Source: Cyanobacteria bacterium SIG31 (lineage in GTDB: Bacteria > Cyanobacteriota > Vampirovibrionia > Gastranaerophilales > Gastranaerophilaceae). From it: a stretch of DNA of 44,503 nt. The stretch is from positions 1 to 44,503 of the forward strand of contig SUTX01000017.1 of NCBI GenBank assembly GCA_015152465.1, written 5' to 3'. The notes below the pieces were generated by a model. The model had not been told where the DNA came from. It saw only the letters and a list, made by a program, of their open reading frames with translations, and made no database searches. Below, one piece after another: positions 9,594 to 17,485 of this stretch; position 1 is the stretch's first letter, and every line of letters starts with the position of its first letter. A program made the position numbers and the translations under genes.

Positions 9594-10547
9594 TTGTATT
9601 TTGTATGTGTGAGTAATGATTTGATTGATTACAATTCAATACTAACAGAGTGCGGAGTTGGGAGTTCTCCGTCGAGTCTTGTTATTAAAAACATACAAGA
9701 CTTGTCTGAGCATTATAATTCTTTAGCTTTAATCGGCATATACAATCATATTTTATTAAATGTAAATGATGCTGAAATTTTGTTACATGTAATAAAATTG
9801 ACTGATTTAAATCGAAACTTATCAACGCTACAGATATTACTTGATATGTTAAAAAATAATATTAAAGTTAGTGAAGAAGACTATGATAATTTTATCAATG
9901 TTAAAGCTTTGTGCGCTAAAGCAATATCAAATTATAAAGATAATTCAACTGTAATGACTTTGTTAGACTGTATGAATAATAAAAATGAACATTATAAAGT
10001 CAGACTTGCTTGTGCAGACGCTTTAGGACGTATTGGTGATAAATATGCTGTGACATCTTTAATTGATGTGGTTGAGGACGATGAAGAAAAATCTGTTTAC
10101 TTAAAAGAATCGGCAACATTTGCACTAGGATTGCTTGGTGATATTAGGGCGATCGATCCATTAGTTAGTATTTTAGAATCCAAACAGGGATTGCTTGATA
10201 AGTTTTCTTTTTTGAAAGAAAGAATTGTTGAAGCACTAGGAAAGCTTAATTTAAATAATAAAAAAGTATTAAAAGCATTAAGCAATTCTTTAATGGATTC
10301 TTCACCTTTAGTAAGGATTAATGCTATTGAAGCAATAATGAATAGTGAAGATGACAATGCTATATCACTTATTAGGCCATCATTGAAAGATGAAGATGAT
10401 GAAGTTAAAAGGAATGCGTTAATAGCGCTATACAATCTTTCAGGAAGAGATATTTTAGATGAAATTATTGAATTGCCTACTTATTCTGAGTTTTTAAGAA
10501 ATGAGGCTAAAAGTTTGTTAGAAGAGTATGAGGGAAACGATGAATAA
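9594..10547 (+). CDS. HEAT-repeat protein
   Basis: This 317-residue all-helical protein has at least four HEAT/PBS-lyase-type repeats between about residues 130 and 310. Typical repeat cores are VRLACADALGRIGD, LKESATFALGLLGD, VRINAIEAIMNSED and VKRNALIALYNLSG. Such repeats form a curved scaffold for protein binding; phycobilisome lyases are one cyanobacterial use, but nothing here points to pigments. The start is uncertain: TTG at 9594 has a weak AAAGAGA six bases upstream, and a GTG at 9609 is an alternative. The stop overlaps the queC start by eight bases, so the two are translationally coupled. It is the first gene of a four-gene unit. The exact partner is unknown. Confidence 0.8.
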   Translation: MYFVCVSNDLIDYNSILTECGVGSSPSSLVIKNIQDLSEHYNSLALIGIYNHILLNVNDAEILLHVIKLTDLNRNLSTLQILLDMLKNNIKVSEEDYDNFINVKALCAKAISNYKDNSTVMTLLDCMNNKNEHYKVRLACADALGRIGDKYAVTSLIDVVEDDEEKSVYLKESATFALGLLGDIRAIDPLVSILESKQGLLDKFSFLKERIVEALGKLNLNNKKVLKALSNSLMDSSPLVRINAIEAIMNSEDDNAISLIRPSLKDEDDEVKRNALIALYNLSGRDILDEIIELPTYSEFLRNEAKSLLEEYEGNDE

Positions 10548-11205
10548 AGCTATTATTCTGCTATCTGGAGGATTAGATTCATTAGTAGCTCTAGGTTTTT
10601 TAAACAAAAATAAAGATTATTTAATTAATTTAGCTTTAACCTTTGATTATGGGCAAAAAACTGCAAAAGCTGAAATAGATGCTTCTAAGAGGATTTGTGA
10701 CTATTACAATATTCAACATAAGATAATAAAATTAGATTGGTTAAAAGAAATCACTAATACAGCACTTGTCGCAGACAAAGAAATTCCTACTGAAAATTTA
10801 GAAACAAAACAAAGTGCTGAATCTGTATGGGTGCCAAATAGAAATTCTTTGTTTTTAAATATAGCGGCTTCTTTTTGTGATTCTTATGGTTATAAGTATA
10901 TTATCTATGGTGCTAATAGTGAAGAAGGTAGGACATTCCCTGATAATACAGAAGAATTTAGAGCACAGGTTTCAAAAGTTTTTGAATCGTCAACGCTAGT
11001 AAAACCAAAAGTTATAGCCCCCTTGATAAATTATTCTAAGAGTGATATAGTAAGAATTGCGATTGAGCATTCTGTTCCGTTAGGATTGGTGAAAAGTTGT
11101 TACGTTTCAAGCGAGAAACACTGTGGGGAATGTGAATCCTGCTATTACTTAAAGAAAGCTCTGTTGGCTAATAATTGTGAAGAGTTAATTAATATATTAT
11201 TTTAG
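10540..11205 (+). CDS. queC: 7-cyano-7-deazaguanine (preQ0) synthase QueC
   Basis: QueC converts 7-carboxy-7-deazaguanine to preQ0 with ATP and ammonia, in the path to queuosine in tRNA. The ATP pyrophosphatase motif SGGLDS is at residues 9-14. FDYGQK and the VWVPNRNSLFLNIAASF block are in family order. The zinc ligands are C187, C195, C198 and C201 in KSCY...HCGECESC. The ATG at 10540 is chosen over an in-frame ATG at 10528 because GAGG lies about seven bases before it. It overlaps the HEAT gene by eight bases. QueD, QueE and QueF are not in the window. At 221 residues it is normal for the family. Confidence 0.95.
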   Translation: MNKAIILLSGGLDSLVALGFLNKNKDYLINLALTFDYGQKTAKAEIDASKRICDYYNIQHKIIKLDWLKEITNTALVADKEIPTENLETKQSAESVWVPNRNSLFLNIAASFCDSYGYKYIIYGANSEEGRTFPDNTEEFRAQVSKVFESSTLVKPKVIAPLINYSKSDIVRIAIEHSVPLGLVKSCYVSSEKHCGECESCYYLKKALLANNCEELINILF

Positions 11206-11207
11206 TT

Positions 11208-11762
11208 ATGAAAACATATTTTATAGAAAAAGAAATTAAATATATAGGTTCGCAACTAGCACCACATTGGATATATAAAAATTTTAATATACAAGGTGAT
11301 TCGATAGTTGCTTTTGTCGGTGAATGTGAAGTAAAACTTACCGAGATGGTTGATATAGAAGACGTTATAAATGATGAACCAATTTATAGTAAATCAATGC
11401 TAAGTTTTATTTCTGAACAGTTCAATGTAAATTTAATTGAAGGTGTGTTCCGCCAAAGGCTACTTATATGTATTATTAAAGAACTACTCGAAAAACGTGG
11501 CGTTTTTGTTGTAAGAAATGGCGATGATTTAATGATAAACGGCCGTAAGTTATCGGTTTCTATTGCTACTAAGTCCTCAACATCAATATTGATACATACA
11601 GGTTTGAATATAGATTCTGAAGGTGCTCCAGTAAAAGCCGCAGGACTGGAGAGCGAGTTAGGTATACAAGATGTCAAAAGTTTCGCGCTTGAAGTGATGA
11701 AACGTTATTCAGAAGAAATTAATGATATAATACTTGCAAGCACAAAGGTTAGAGGTGTATAA
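11208..11762 (+). CDS. DUF366 family protein
   Basis: This 184-residue protein has features I associate with the DUF366 family: an N-terminal KYIGSQLAPHWIYKNF segment, GDSIVAFVGECEVKLTEMVD, and a FRQRLLICIIKELLE helix. The biochemical function is unknown to me. It lies 2 bp after queC and 3 bp before the SPOR gene, so all are one transcript. Its place next to queC suggests a link to 7-deazaguanine or queuosine metabolism, but that is inference from position only. No signal peptide or membrane segment is seen. The family call is from recognition of conserved segments and would need a profile search. Confidence 0.7.
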   Translation: MKTYFIEKEIKYIGSQLAPHWIYKNFNIQGDSIVAFVGECEVKLTEMVDIEDVINDEPIYSKSMLSFISEQFNVNLIEGVFRQRLLICIIKELLEKRGVFVVRNGDDLMINGRKLSVSIATKSSTSILIHTGLNIDSEGAPVKAAGLESELGIQDVKSFALEVMKRYSEEINDIILASTKVRGV

Positions 11763-11765
11763 GGT

Positions 11766-12353
11766 ATGGCAAAACGTAGCTATAAAAAATATATGAAACA
11801 AAACACCACTAAAGATTATTCTTTATGGAAGCTTTTTGCTATATCATTTTTTGGTATGCTCTTGGTATTTACTTTTTTAATTAAATCTTTTACTCCGTCT
11901 GTTGATGTTTCTATTGGAGATTATAAACACGAAGAAGAGTTTGATAATTCTGAGGAAATGAAAAAAATTGTAGATGGACGTCTTGCGATGATACAAGATG
12001 AAGATCAAGGGAAGAATTTCACTGAAGCTATAAGTAAAAATGAAGACGTGCAAAAAGAGATAAACAAATCAACAATAATTTCAGAGGATTCTGTAGCTGA
12101 AGCTCTTAAATCTCAACCTATAGACCCTGTTTATAAAGTGTTTATTGGGTCATATACATCAGCTGAACAAGCAAAGGTAGCAAAAGATATAATAGCAGAA
12201 TCTGGTTCAAACCTTACGCCAATTGTTAAATGCATAGGATCAAATAACTATACATTACAAGTTGGTATATTTAAAAATAAAAATAGTGCAGAAGCATTGT
12301 TATATACTATCCAGCAAAATCATTTGCCTGGTAGGATAATTCAAGAATATTAA
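11766..12353 (+). CDS. Membrane-anchored SPOR-domain protein
   Basis: This 195-residue protein has a basic N-terminus and one membrane segment near residues 21-39 (LWKLFAISFFGMLLVFTFL). A charged linker follows, then a SPOR domain from about residue 118 to the end (KVFIGSYTSAEQAKVAKDI ... LQVGIFKNKNSAEALLYTI). SPOR domains bind denuded peptidoglycan glycan strands and usually place the protein at the division septum. The predicted topology is cytoplasmic N-terminus and periplasmic SPOR domain. The start has AGAGGTG nine bases upstream. It is the last gene of the HEAT-queC-DUF366 unit. A role in septal wall work is inferred from the family. Confidence 0.85.
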   Translation: MAKRSYKKYMKQNTTKDYSLWKLFAISFFGMLLVFTFLIKSFTPSVDVSIGDYKHEEEFDNSEEMKKIVDGRLAMIQDEDQGKNFTEAISKNEDVQKEINKSTIISEDSVAEALKSQPIDPVYKVFIGSYTSAEQAKVAKDIIAESGSNLTPIVKCIGSNNYTLQVGIFKNKNSAEALLYTIQQNHLPGRIIQEY

Positions 12354-12374
12354 TTTTTGAAAATAAATCTTTAC

Positions 12375-12413
12375 ATCACGAAATATTTTGATTATTTTTT
12401 AATATTTTGTGAT
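12375..12413. promoter_or_regulatory. Inverted repeat upstream of the 12483 regulator (possible operator)
   Basis: ATCACGAAATATT (12375-12387) and AATATTTTGTGAT (12401-12413) are inverted repeats with a single C/T difference, which is a G-U pair if folded as RNA. The 13-bp spacer is T-rich. The right arm ends 4 bp before a -10-like TATAAA (12418-12423). This placement suits an operator for the downstream DNA-binding protein better than a terminator for the SPOR gene, because no T-run follows the right arm. Confidence 0.4.
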
Positions 12414-12482
12414 ACATTATAAATAATAAATCCATTAGGGGAATTAAGTTAGACTATCACAGGTGAATATAGGAGAAGTTTG

Positions 12483-13112
12483 ATGCCTAATTATTTGACA
12501 AAGGAAGAGATTAGACAGTGGAGAAGTTCTTTGGAAAAGATTACGCTAGAGGAGTTTGCAGCTAGGTTAGGGAAAACAGTAGAGGAAAGTAAATCTACTA
12601 ATGATGTTGTTGATATTGTTATGTCAAAAGGAACATCATCAAATTCTAATAATAGAATTAATGACAGTTTTTCTGCGATTGCTGAAAGAGCTTTTAAGCG
12701 TGAACGTCAAATTTCGCATACACCATTTTCAATAAATAAAAAAGATTTCCAAAACACGGAAATTAAGGCCGAATCTAATATTGAATTAAAGATAAATGAA
12801 ATTATAAATAAAAAAACTGACAAAAAAGTGATAACCAACAGTAATGAAGAAACTTTACTGAAGAAAGTCGAGGATTTATCTTCTAATTCTGATGTTAATA
12901 TTGTGTTAAAGAAATCTCTTACAGATAGAGAGCAACTTGTATTTGAATACTTCTTAAATAATATTGGTAAAACAGTTTTTGCTAAAGATTTAGCAGAACT
13001 TCTTGAATTACCAAGGGATTATGTATATAAATATATAAAAAATTTGAGAGCTAAAATTGAAGGTGATAAATTAAAAAATGTACCTTCAGGTGGATTTATT
13101 TTAACAGAGTAA
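12483..13112 (+). CDS. Putative winged-helix DNA-binding protein
   Basis: This 209-residue protein has two parts joined by a polar, low-complexity Asn/Ser/Lys linker. The N-terminal 35 residues (KEEIRQWRSSLEKITLEEFAARLGK) look like a small helical segment. The C-terminal 65 residues look like a winged helix: LTDREQLVFEYFLNNIGKTV begins the fold, KDLAELLELPRDYVYKYIKNLRAKI is the helix-turn-helix with recognition helix, and the wing ends PSGGFILTE. This resembles response-regulator output domains, but no receiver domain is present. The ATG at 12483 has AGGAG seven bases upstream. It lies 3 bp before the next gene. An upstream inverted repeat suggests it may control its own unit. Confidence 0.6.
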   Translation: MPNYLTKEEIRQWRSSLEKITLEEFAARLGKTVEESKSTNDVVDIVMSKGTSSNSNNRINDSFSAIAERAFKRERQISHTPFSINKKDFQNTEIKAESNIELKINEIINKKTDKKVITNSNEETLLKKVEDLSSNSDVNIVLKKSLTDREQLVFEYFLNNIGKTVFAKDLAELLELPRDYVYKYIKNLRAKIEGDKLKNVPSGGFILTE

Positions 13113-13115
13113 TTA

Positions 13116-14210
13116 ATGGAACTTGTAAATTTATTAGAATTTTTAAATAAATCAAAAGAGCTTTATGCACCAAGTTTTGCAACGAGCGATATTGGTTTGG
13201 TAAATTTTCTTGATATTATAGCTGAAGATAAACAGTTCACTCAAAAAATTGATTTAGGTGTTATTTTTGTATCACAAAGAACTTTAAATCAATATGTAGT
13301 TGTAGATGGTTTTAGTAGACTATTGTCATTGTCATTACTTTTACATGCTGTATGTGAGTGCTATAAAAAAACCTCTGAAAAAAATGATAAGGCTATAAAG
13401 ACAATTCGTTCAAAATATTTATTAAATGACTCTAAGACTAAACTGAGAATGTCTGAAGATTGTCAGGTTATCTATGATAAATTAATTTTTGGAGAAAGAT
13501 TATCAGGAAAAGAAAAAAAATCACCAGTATTTACATTAATGCATGCACTTTGGAGCCAAATAAAAGAAGAATCTTTACAAGCTGGAAACATTTTTACAAT
13601 GCTTCAAAGGATTGTTATAAATCTTGTTGAAACGGAAAATATATGTACTCGTGACTTGTACTACACTTTAAATAAAGAGAAACGGGAATTAAATCAGTAT
13701 CTATTAATTGATAGCTACATGAATTCTTTAGCTTTAGATAAAGAATGGAATTCATTAAAAAAAGTTTTTCGTAATAGAGAAGAAGATATCAACTTGTTTT
13801 TTAAAGACTTTTTTATTACGAAGTTTAGTTTTAAAGAATATCAACAAAATAGGCTTTATGAGATTTTTACAAATTATTTTGAAACAATGTTACAATATAT
13901 TTCTAAAGAGGCTTTATGTAAAAAATTAAAACGCTCAGCGGAGATATATAAGGATATTCTAAATGTAAATATGCCAAATGAGAAGTTGAGAGATGCATTA
14001 ATCCAAATAAAAATGCACAATGGTGCCGATACATACGCATATTTACTTAATATTTATGAAGATTATCTTGAAGATAATATTTCTGAAGCAACATTTTATG
14101 AAATATTATTAACAATTGATGAATATTTGAAAAATAGGCAAAAAACCCCTAATAATGTTGGATTCAATGAGCTTATTCAATATCTAAATGCCTTTATAAC
14201 ATGTAAATAA
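13116..14210 (+). CDS. Diverged DUF262 / GmrSD-N-like protein without nuclease domain
   Basis: The 364 residues follow the plan of the DUF262 (GmrSD N-terminal) family. VVVDGFSRLLSLSLLLHAV (about residues 66-84) stands where the family has its DGQQR motif before a leucine-rich helix. YLLNDSKTKLRMSED matches the RL.L..-D strand, YTLNKEKRELNQYLLIDSYM matches the FETLNSRG-type segment, and YLLNIYEDYLEDNISEATFYEILLTIDEYLKNR matches the C-terminal helices. The motif reads D-G-F-S-R, so both glutamines are gone. No DUF1524 HNH nuclease follows. DUF262 proteins are often nucleotide-dependent defence enzymes; loss of the motif argues against that activity here. It is coupled to the DNA-binding gene 3 bp upstream. 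The similarity is by eye and moderate. Confidence 0.5.
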   Translation: MELVNLLEFLNKSKELYAPSFATSDIGLVNFLDIIAEDKQFTQKIDLGVIFVSQRTLNQYVVVDGFSRLLSLSLLLHAVCECYKKTSEKNDKAIKTIRSKYLLNDSKTKLRMSEDCQVIYDKLIFGERLSGKEKKSPVFTLMHALWSQIKEESLQAGNIFTMLQRIVINLVETENICTRDLYYTLNKEKRELNQYLLIDSYMNSLALDKEWNSLKKVFRNREEDINLFFKDFFITKFSFKEYQQNRLYEIFTNYFETMLQYISKEALCKKLKRSAEIYKDILNVNMPNEKLRDALIQIKMHNGADTYAYLLNIYEDYLEDNISEATFYEILLTIDEYLKNRQKTPNNVGFNELIQYLNAFITCK

Positions 14211-14270
14211 AATGTAAATATTTGTAAATTGGAAAATATATTAATACGTTTTTTTTATCTCTTGTTATAC

Positions 14271-14279
14271 TGATATTAT
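14271..14279 (+). promoter_or_regulatory. Extended -10 promoter of the 14323 gene
   Basis: TGA directly precedes TATTAT (14274-14279). The position 17 bp upstream holds only a T-run. The start codon follows 43 bp later with AGAGGTG as ribosome binding site. Confidence 0.4.
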
Positions 14280-14322
14280 AGTTTGGAATTAAGAATTAAA
14301 TAATATTAGAACAGAGGTGCTT

Positions 14323-14571
14323 ATGAATAAGTTAGCTAATGTTGGTTCAATGTCTATTTTTGAGTCAACAGTAGACGAATTGTTTATTTTAGAGACTTTA
14401 ATTAAGTTTACTAAAGAAACTTGTTTAGGATATGAAATTTCTTCTCAATATTATCATTTACCTATTGAAGAACAAGTTAAACTTAGTAAAGAAAGAAATC
14501 ATTATATAAATATGCTTTCTGTCGTTGAAGAAAAATTAAATATGCTTATTAAATCTTGTAGTGAAGTTTGA
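14323..14571 (+). CDS. Small helical protein of unknown function
   Basis: This 82-residue product is not recognised. It is predicted to be helical, with an acidic N-terminal half (STVDELFILETLIKF) and a coiled-coil-like C-terminal half (LSKERNHYINMLSVVEEKLNMLI). It has no signal peptide. The ATG at 14323 is preferred over an in-frame GTG at 14317 because AGAGG lies five bases before it and overlaps the GTG. It is a stand-alone gene with its own extended -10 element. It converges with the nucleoside transporter gene, with 15 bp between stops and no obvious terminator. Confidence 0.65.
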   Translation: MNKLANVGSMSIFESTVDELFILETLIKFTKETCLGYEISSQYYHLPIEEQVKLSKERNHYINMLSVVEEKLNMLIKSCSEV

Positions 14572-14586
14572 TTAAAACAAGCGTAT

Positions 14587-15855
14587 TTATAGTAGAATAC
14601 CTACAATTGCAGCAGATAGGTAACAACTTAACGTGCCACATATTAGCGCTCTAACACCAAGTCTTGCAAGATTTTTTCTTTGATTAGGTGCAAGTTCGCC
14701 AATACCGCCGATTTGAATAGCTATTGAACCAAAGTTACCAAACGAACAAAGTGCAAATGATGCTAACATAAAGCTCTTAGGATCAATAGTTGAAGCAATA
14801 TTTGAGAGTTGAACGAATGCAACCATTTCGTTTAAAACTAGTTTTGTTCCCATTAGTGCCCCAACTGTTGATGCATCCTGTAATGGAACGCCAATTATTA
14901 TAGCAAAAATAGAAAATAGTTTACCGAGAATCATTTTTAATGACAAATCAGGTAAGAATGTTAAATGAGAACAACCAGGTATATAATTAAATAAAAATCC
15001 GCCAGTGACTCCAAGAATCCAGTCAATAAATGCGACTAATGCAACTAATGCTAAAATCATTGCTGTAACATTAATAGCAACTTTCATACCTTCTGAAGCA
15101 CCGCTTGAAATACCTTCAAAAACATTTGTAAAGGTTCTTCTTTTTGAAATTCTTATATTATCCCTTGTTTCAGGTTCTCCAGTCTCTGGGTAAATAATTT
15201 TGGCCAAAATTAAAGCACCAGGAGCTGCCATAACTGATGATGCTAATAAATAGTGAGCTGGAATGCCCATAGAGATATAAATCGGCATTATTGCGCCCGA
15301 AATACAGGCCATTGAACCAGCCATTGAAGCTAATAACTCAGAACGAGTAAGTTTTTCTAAGTAAGGTTTAATCATAATTTGGGCAACAATTTGCCCAACA
15401 AAAGCACTAGCTACGTTAGATAAAGCTTCTGCACCTGATACATGCATAAATTTGTTCATTGCTTTACCTAATACCGCTACTACTCTTTGCATTATTCCAT
15501 AATGGTAAAGAATATTTACTAGAACCATCATGAATATATTTGAACAGATTAATTGAAGTGCAAATATGCTATAACCACTTCCAAATAATTCAGCTAAACG
15601 TTCATTATTCATTAATGGACCAAAAACAAATAGGCCTCCCTCATATGCAAAATCAAGAATTTTTCTAATAAATTCGCCTATAAGAAGAAACATCTTTTGT
15701 CCTACTGGTACTTTAAAAATAAAAACAGCTAAAGATATTTGTAATAGAAAGCCCATTCCAATAGTTTTATAGTTTATAGCTTTTTTATTATTTGAAAGTG
15801 CATAACACATTAAAAAAATAGCTATAACACCTATTAAACCGACCAATCTTTCCAT
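14587..15855 (-). CDS. nupC: Concentrative nucleoside transporter (CNT/NupC family)
   Basis: CNT proteins import nucleosides with protons or sodium. The 422 residues hold many hydrophobic segments and the family landmarks: SGAEALSNVASAFVGQ, IKPYLEKLTRSELLASMAG, GTKLVLNEMVAF and the NFGSIAIQIGGIGELAP block, which contains the sugar-binding Asn and Ser. One key site is changed: the usual GQ-T/S-E triplet that reads the nucleobase is G154-Q155-I156-V157 here. The Gln is kept, but the Thr/Ser and Glu are replaced by hydrophobic residues. Substrate choice may therefore differ. AAGGAG precedes the ATG. It follows gcvPA after 9 bp in the same leftward unit, in the place where gcvPB is often found. 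Confidence 0.88.
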   Translation of the reverse strand: MERLVGLIGVIAIFLMCYALSNNKKAINYKTIGMGFLLQISLAVFIFKVPVGQKMFLLIGEFIRKILDFAYEGGLFVFGPLMNNERLAELFGSGYSIFALQLICSNIFMMVLVNILYHYGIMQRVVAVLGKAMNKFMHVSGAEALSNVASAFVGQIVAQIMIKPYLEKLTRSELLASMAGSMACISGAIMPIYISMGIPAHYLLASSVMAAPGALILAKIIYPETGEPETRDNIRISKRRTFTNVFEGISSGASEGMKVAINVTAMILALVALVAFIDWILGVTGGFLFNYIPGCSHLTFLPDLSLKMILGKLFSIFAIIIGVPLQDASTVGALMGTKLVLNEMVAFVQLSNIASTIDPKSFMLASFALCSFGNFGSIAIQIGGIGELAPNQRKNLARLGVRALICGTLSCYLSAAIVGILL

Positions 15856-15864
15856 TATTACTCC

Positions 15865-17106
15865 TTATTTGATTGCATTTATATATTCGTTAATTTCTTC
15901 TTCTGTATTCATTTCAGTTGTGGCAACTAAAATATGATTTTCATCAAGTTTAATGCCGCCTAGTATTGATGCTTTTTTTAGTTTGCTTAAAACATCGTCG
16001 GTATTTTTAACTTCTATTGTAAACTCATTGAAAAAGTTTTTATTTAATGTTTTTATTCCAATTGTAGCCAGTTTATTTGATAGTAAATGAGCTAATTTAG
16101 CAGAAATAACTCCAGTTTGTCTAAACCCTTTTTCCCCTAATAGGCTTAAGTAAAGAGTTGCTGACAATGCTATCAAGGACTGGTTAGAACAAATATTACT
16201 TGTAGCTTTTTCTCTTTTAATATGTTGTTCTCTAGTTTGTATTGTGAGTGTATATGCTATTTCTCCATCAGCATCAAGTGTTCTACCTACCAATCGTCCT
16301 GGAAGTTGACGCATATAAGCTTCTTTGCAAGCCATAAACCCTGCATGTGGGCCACCAAAAGACATACTAATGCCGAGCGGTTGAATATCTCCGACAACAA
16401 TATCTGCCTCTGTAGGAGGTTCTAGTATTGATAACGCACTTAGATTTGCTACAACAACTAAAATAGTGTCAAGTTTTTTAATTTCATTTATTTCACCGTA
16501 ATAATCAGGGTTTTGAATGAGCACACAACAGTATTCTTCACATGTCGCAGGTAGTTCATCAAACCAAACGATATCAACTCCTTGAGCCCAACAATATGTT
16601 TTTATGACTTCTTTGTATTCAGGGTTAAGGCGTTCAGAAACTAATGCCTTATTCTTCTTGCCTCTGGAAATTCTGTGTGACATCAAAATTGCTTCAGCAC
16701 AAGCAGAACCTGCGTCGTACATTGATGCATTTGCAATGTCCATTCCAGTAATTTTTGATATCATAGTTTGATATTCATAAATTATTTGTAATGTACCTTG
16801 AGAAATCTCTGGTTGGTATGGTGTATAAGCGGTTAAAAACTCAAATCTTTGTGCAATATAATTTACACAAGCAGGTATAAATTTGTTATAAACACCGCCA
16901 CCTAAAAAGCTCGAAAACTCTGTTGCATTCCTTTTAGCTAGAGTTTTTACTTTTTTTTGTGTCTCAAGTTCACTCAATGCATCTCCTATATTAAATTTAT
17001 TAAATAATACAGGAATTTGTTTAAACAAATCATCAATAGAGTTACATGATATTTCGCCAAGCAACTCTTGTCTTCTTTTATCCGTATGAGCAATAAAATT
17101 TTTCAT
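15865..17106 (-). CDS. gcvPA: Glycine dehydrogenase (decarboxylating) subunit 1
   Basis: This is the N-terminal-half subunit of two-gene-type P-protein, which decarboxylates glycine and passes the aminomethyl group to the lipoyl arm of GcvH. The N-terminus (FIAHTDKRRQELL), FSSFLGGGVYNKFIP, the TAYTPYQPEISQGTLQIIYEYQTMISKITGMD block and SFGGPHAGFMA are family signatures. At 413 residues it is a little shorter than usual (about 440). The pyridoxal-phosphate lysine lies on the partner GcvPB, which is not in this window. Its start overlaps the gcvH stop by one base. The enzyme needs a gcvPB elsewhere in the genome to work. Confidence 0.93.
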   Translation of the reverse strand: MKNFIAHTDKRRQELLGEISCNSIDDLFKQIPVLFNKFNIGDALSELETQKKVKTLAKRNATEFSSFLGGGVYNKFIPACVNYIAQRFEFLTAYTPYQPEISQGTLQIIYEYQTMISKITGMDIANASMYDAGSACAEAILMSHRISRGKKNKALVSERLNPEYKEVIKTYCWAQGVDIVWFDELPATCEEYCCVLIQNPDYYGEINEIKKLDTILVVVANLSALSILEPPTEADIVVGDIQPLGISMSFGGPHAGFMACKEAYMRQLPGRLVGRTLDADGEIAYTLTIQTREQHIKREKATSNICSNQSLIALSATLYLSLLGEKGFRQTGVISAKLAHLLSNKLATIGIKTLNKNFFNEFTIEVKNTDDVLSKLKKASILGGIKLDENHILVATTEMNTEEEINEYINAIK

Positions 17107-17480
17107 TATTCAATTTCTTCTTTATAGTCTGAGTAGTCTAATAGGTCTGCAAACTCAACTTGGTCTGCATTAGATTCTATTTTAACTAGCCATTTGTCAG
17201 TACAATTTTCATCATTAAGTAACTCTGGGCTATCAACAACAGCTTCATTTATTTCAATAACTTTGCCTGAGATTGGCATATATATTTCTGAAGCTGCTTT
17301 TACAGATTCTATCGTTGCGAAAACTTCATTTTTATTAAACTCAGAACCTACTTCAGGTAATTCAATGAATACAATATCTCCAAGCTGTTCAATAGCATAA
17401 TCTGTTAAACCAACTTCATAGCCATTTTCAAGTTCTAGAACGTATTCGTGAGTTTTAGTACATAGCATACTTTCTTTCAT
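17106..17480 (-). CDS. gcvH: Glycine cleavage system H protein
   Basis: GcvH is the lipoyl-carrying shuttle of glycine cleavage. Lys61 in the ESVKAASE motif is the lipoylation site. LTDYAIEQLGDIVFIELPEVG and the C-terminal WLVKIE segment are typical. The 124 residues are normal. AGGAG lies ten bases before the ATG at 17480; an internal Met at codon 5 is a possible alternative. It lies 5 bp after gcvT and overlaps gcvPA by one base, so the order gcvT-gcvH-gcvPA is one operon. Confidence 0.96.
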   Translation of the reverse strand: MKESMLCTKTHEYVLELENGYEVGLTDYAIEQLGDIVFIELPEVGSEFNKNEVFATIESVKAASEIYMPISGKVIEINEAVVDSPELLNDENCTDKWLVKIESNADQVEFADLLDYSDYKEEIE

Positions 17481-17485
17481 TACTA

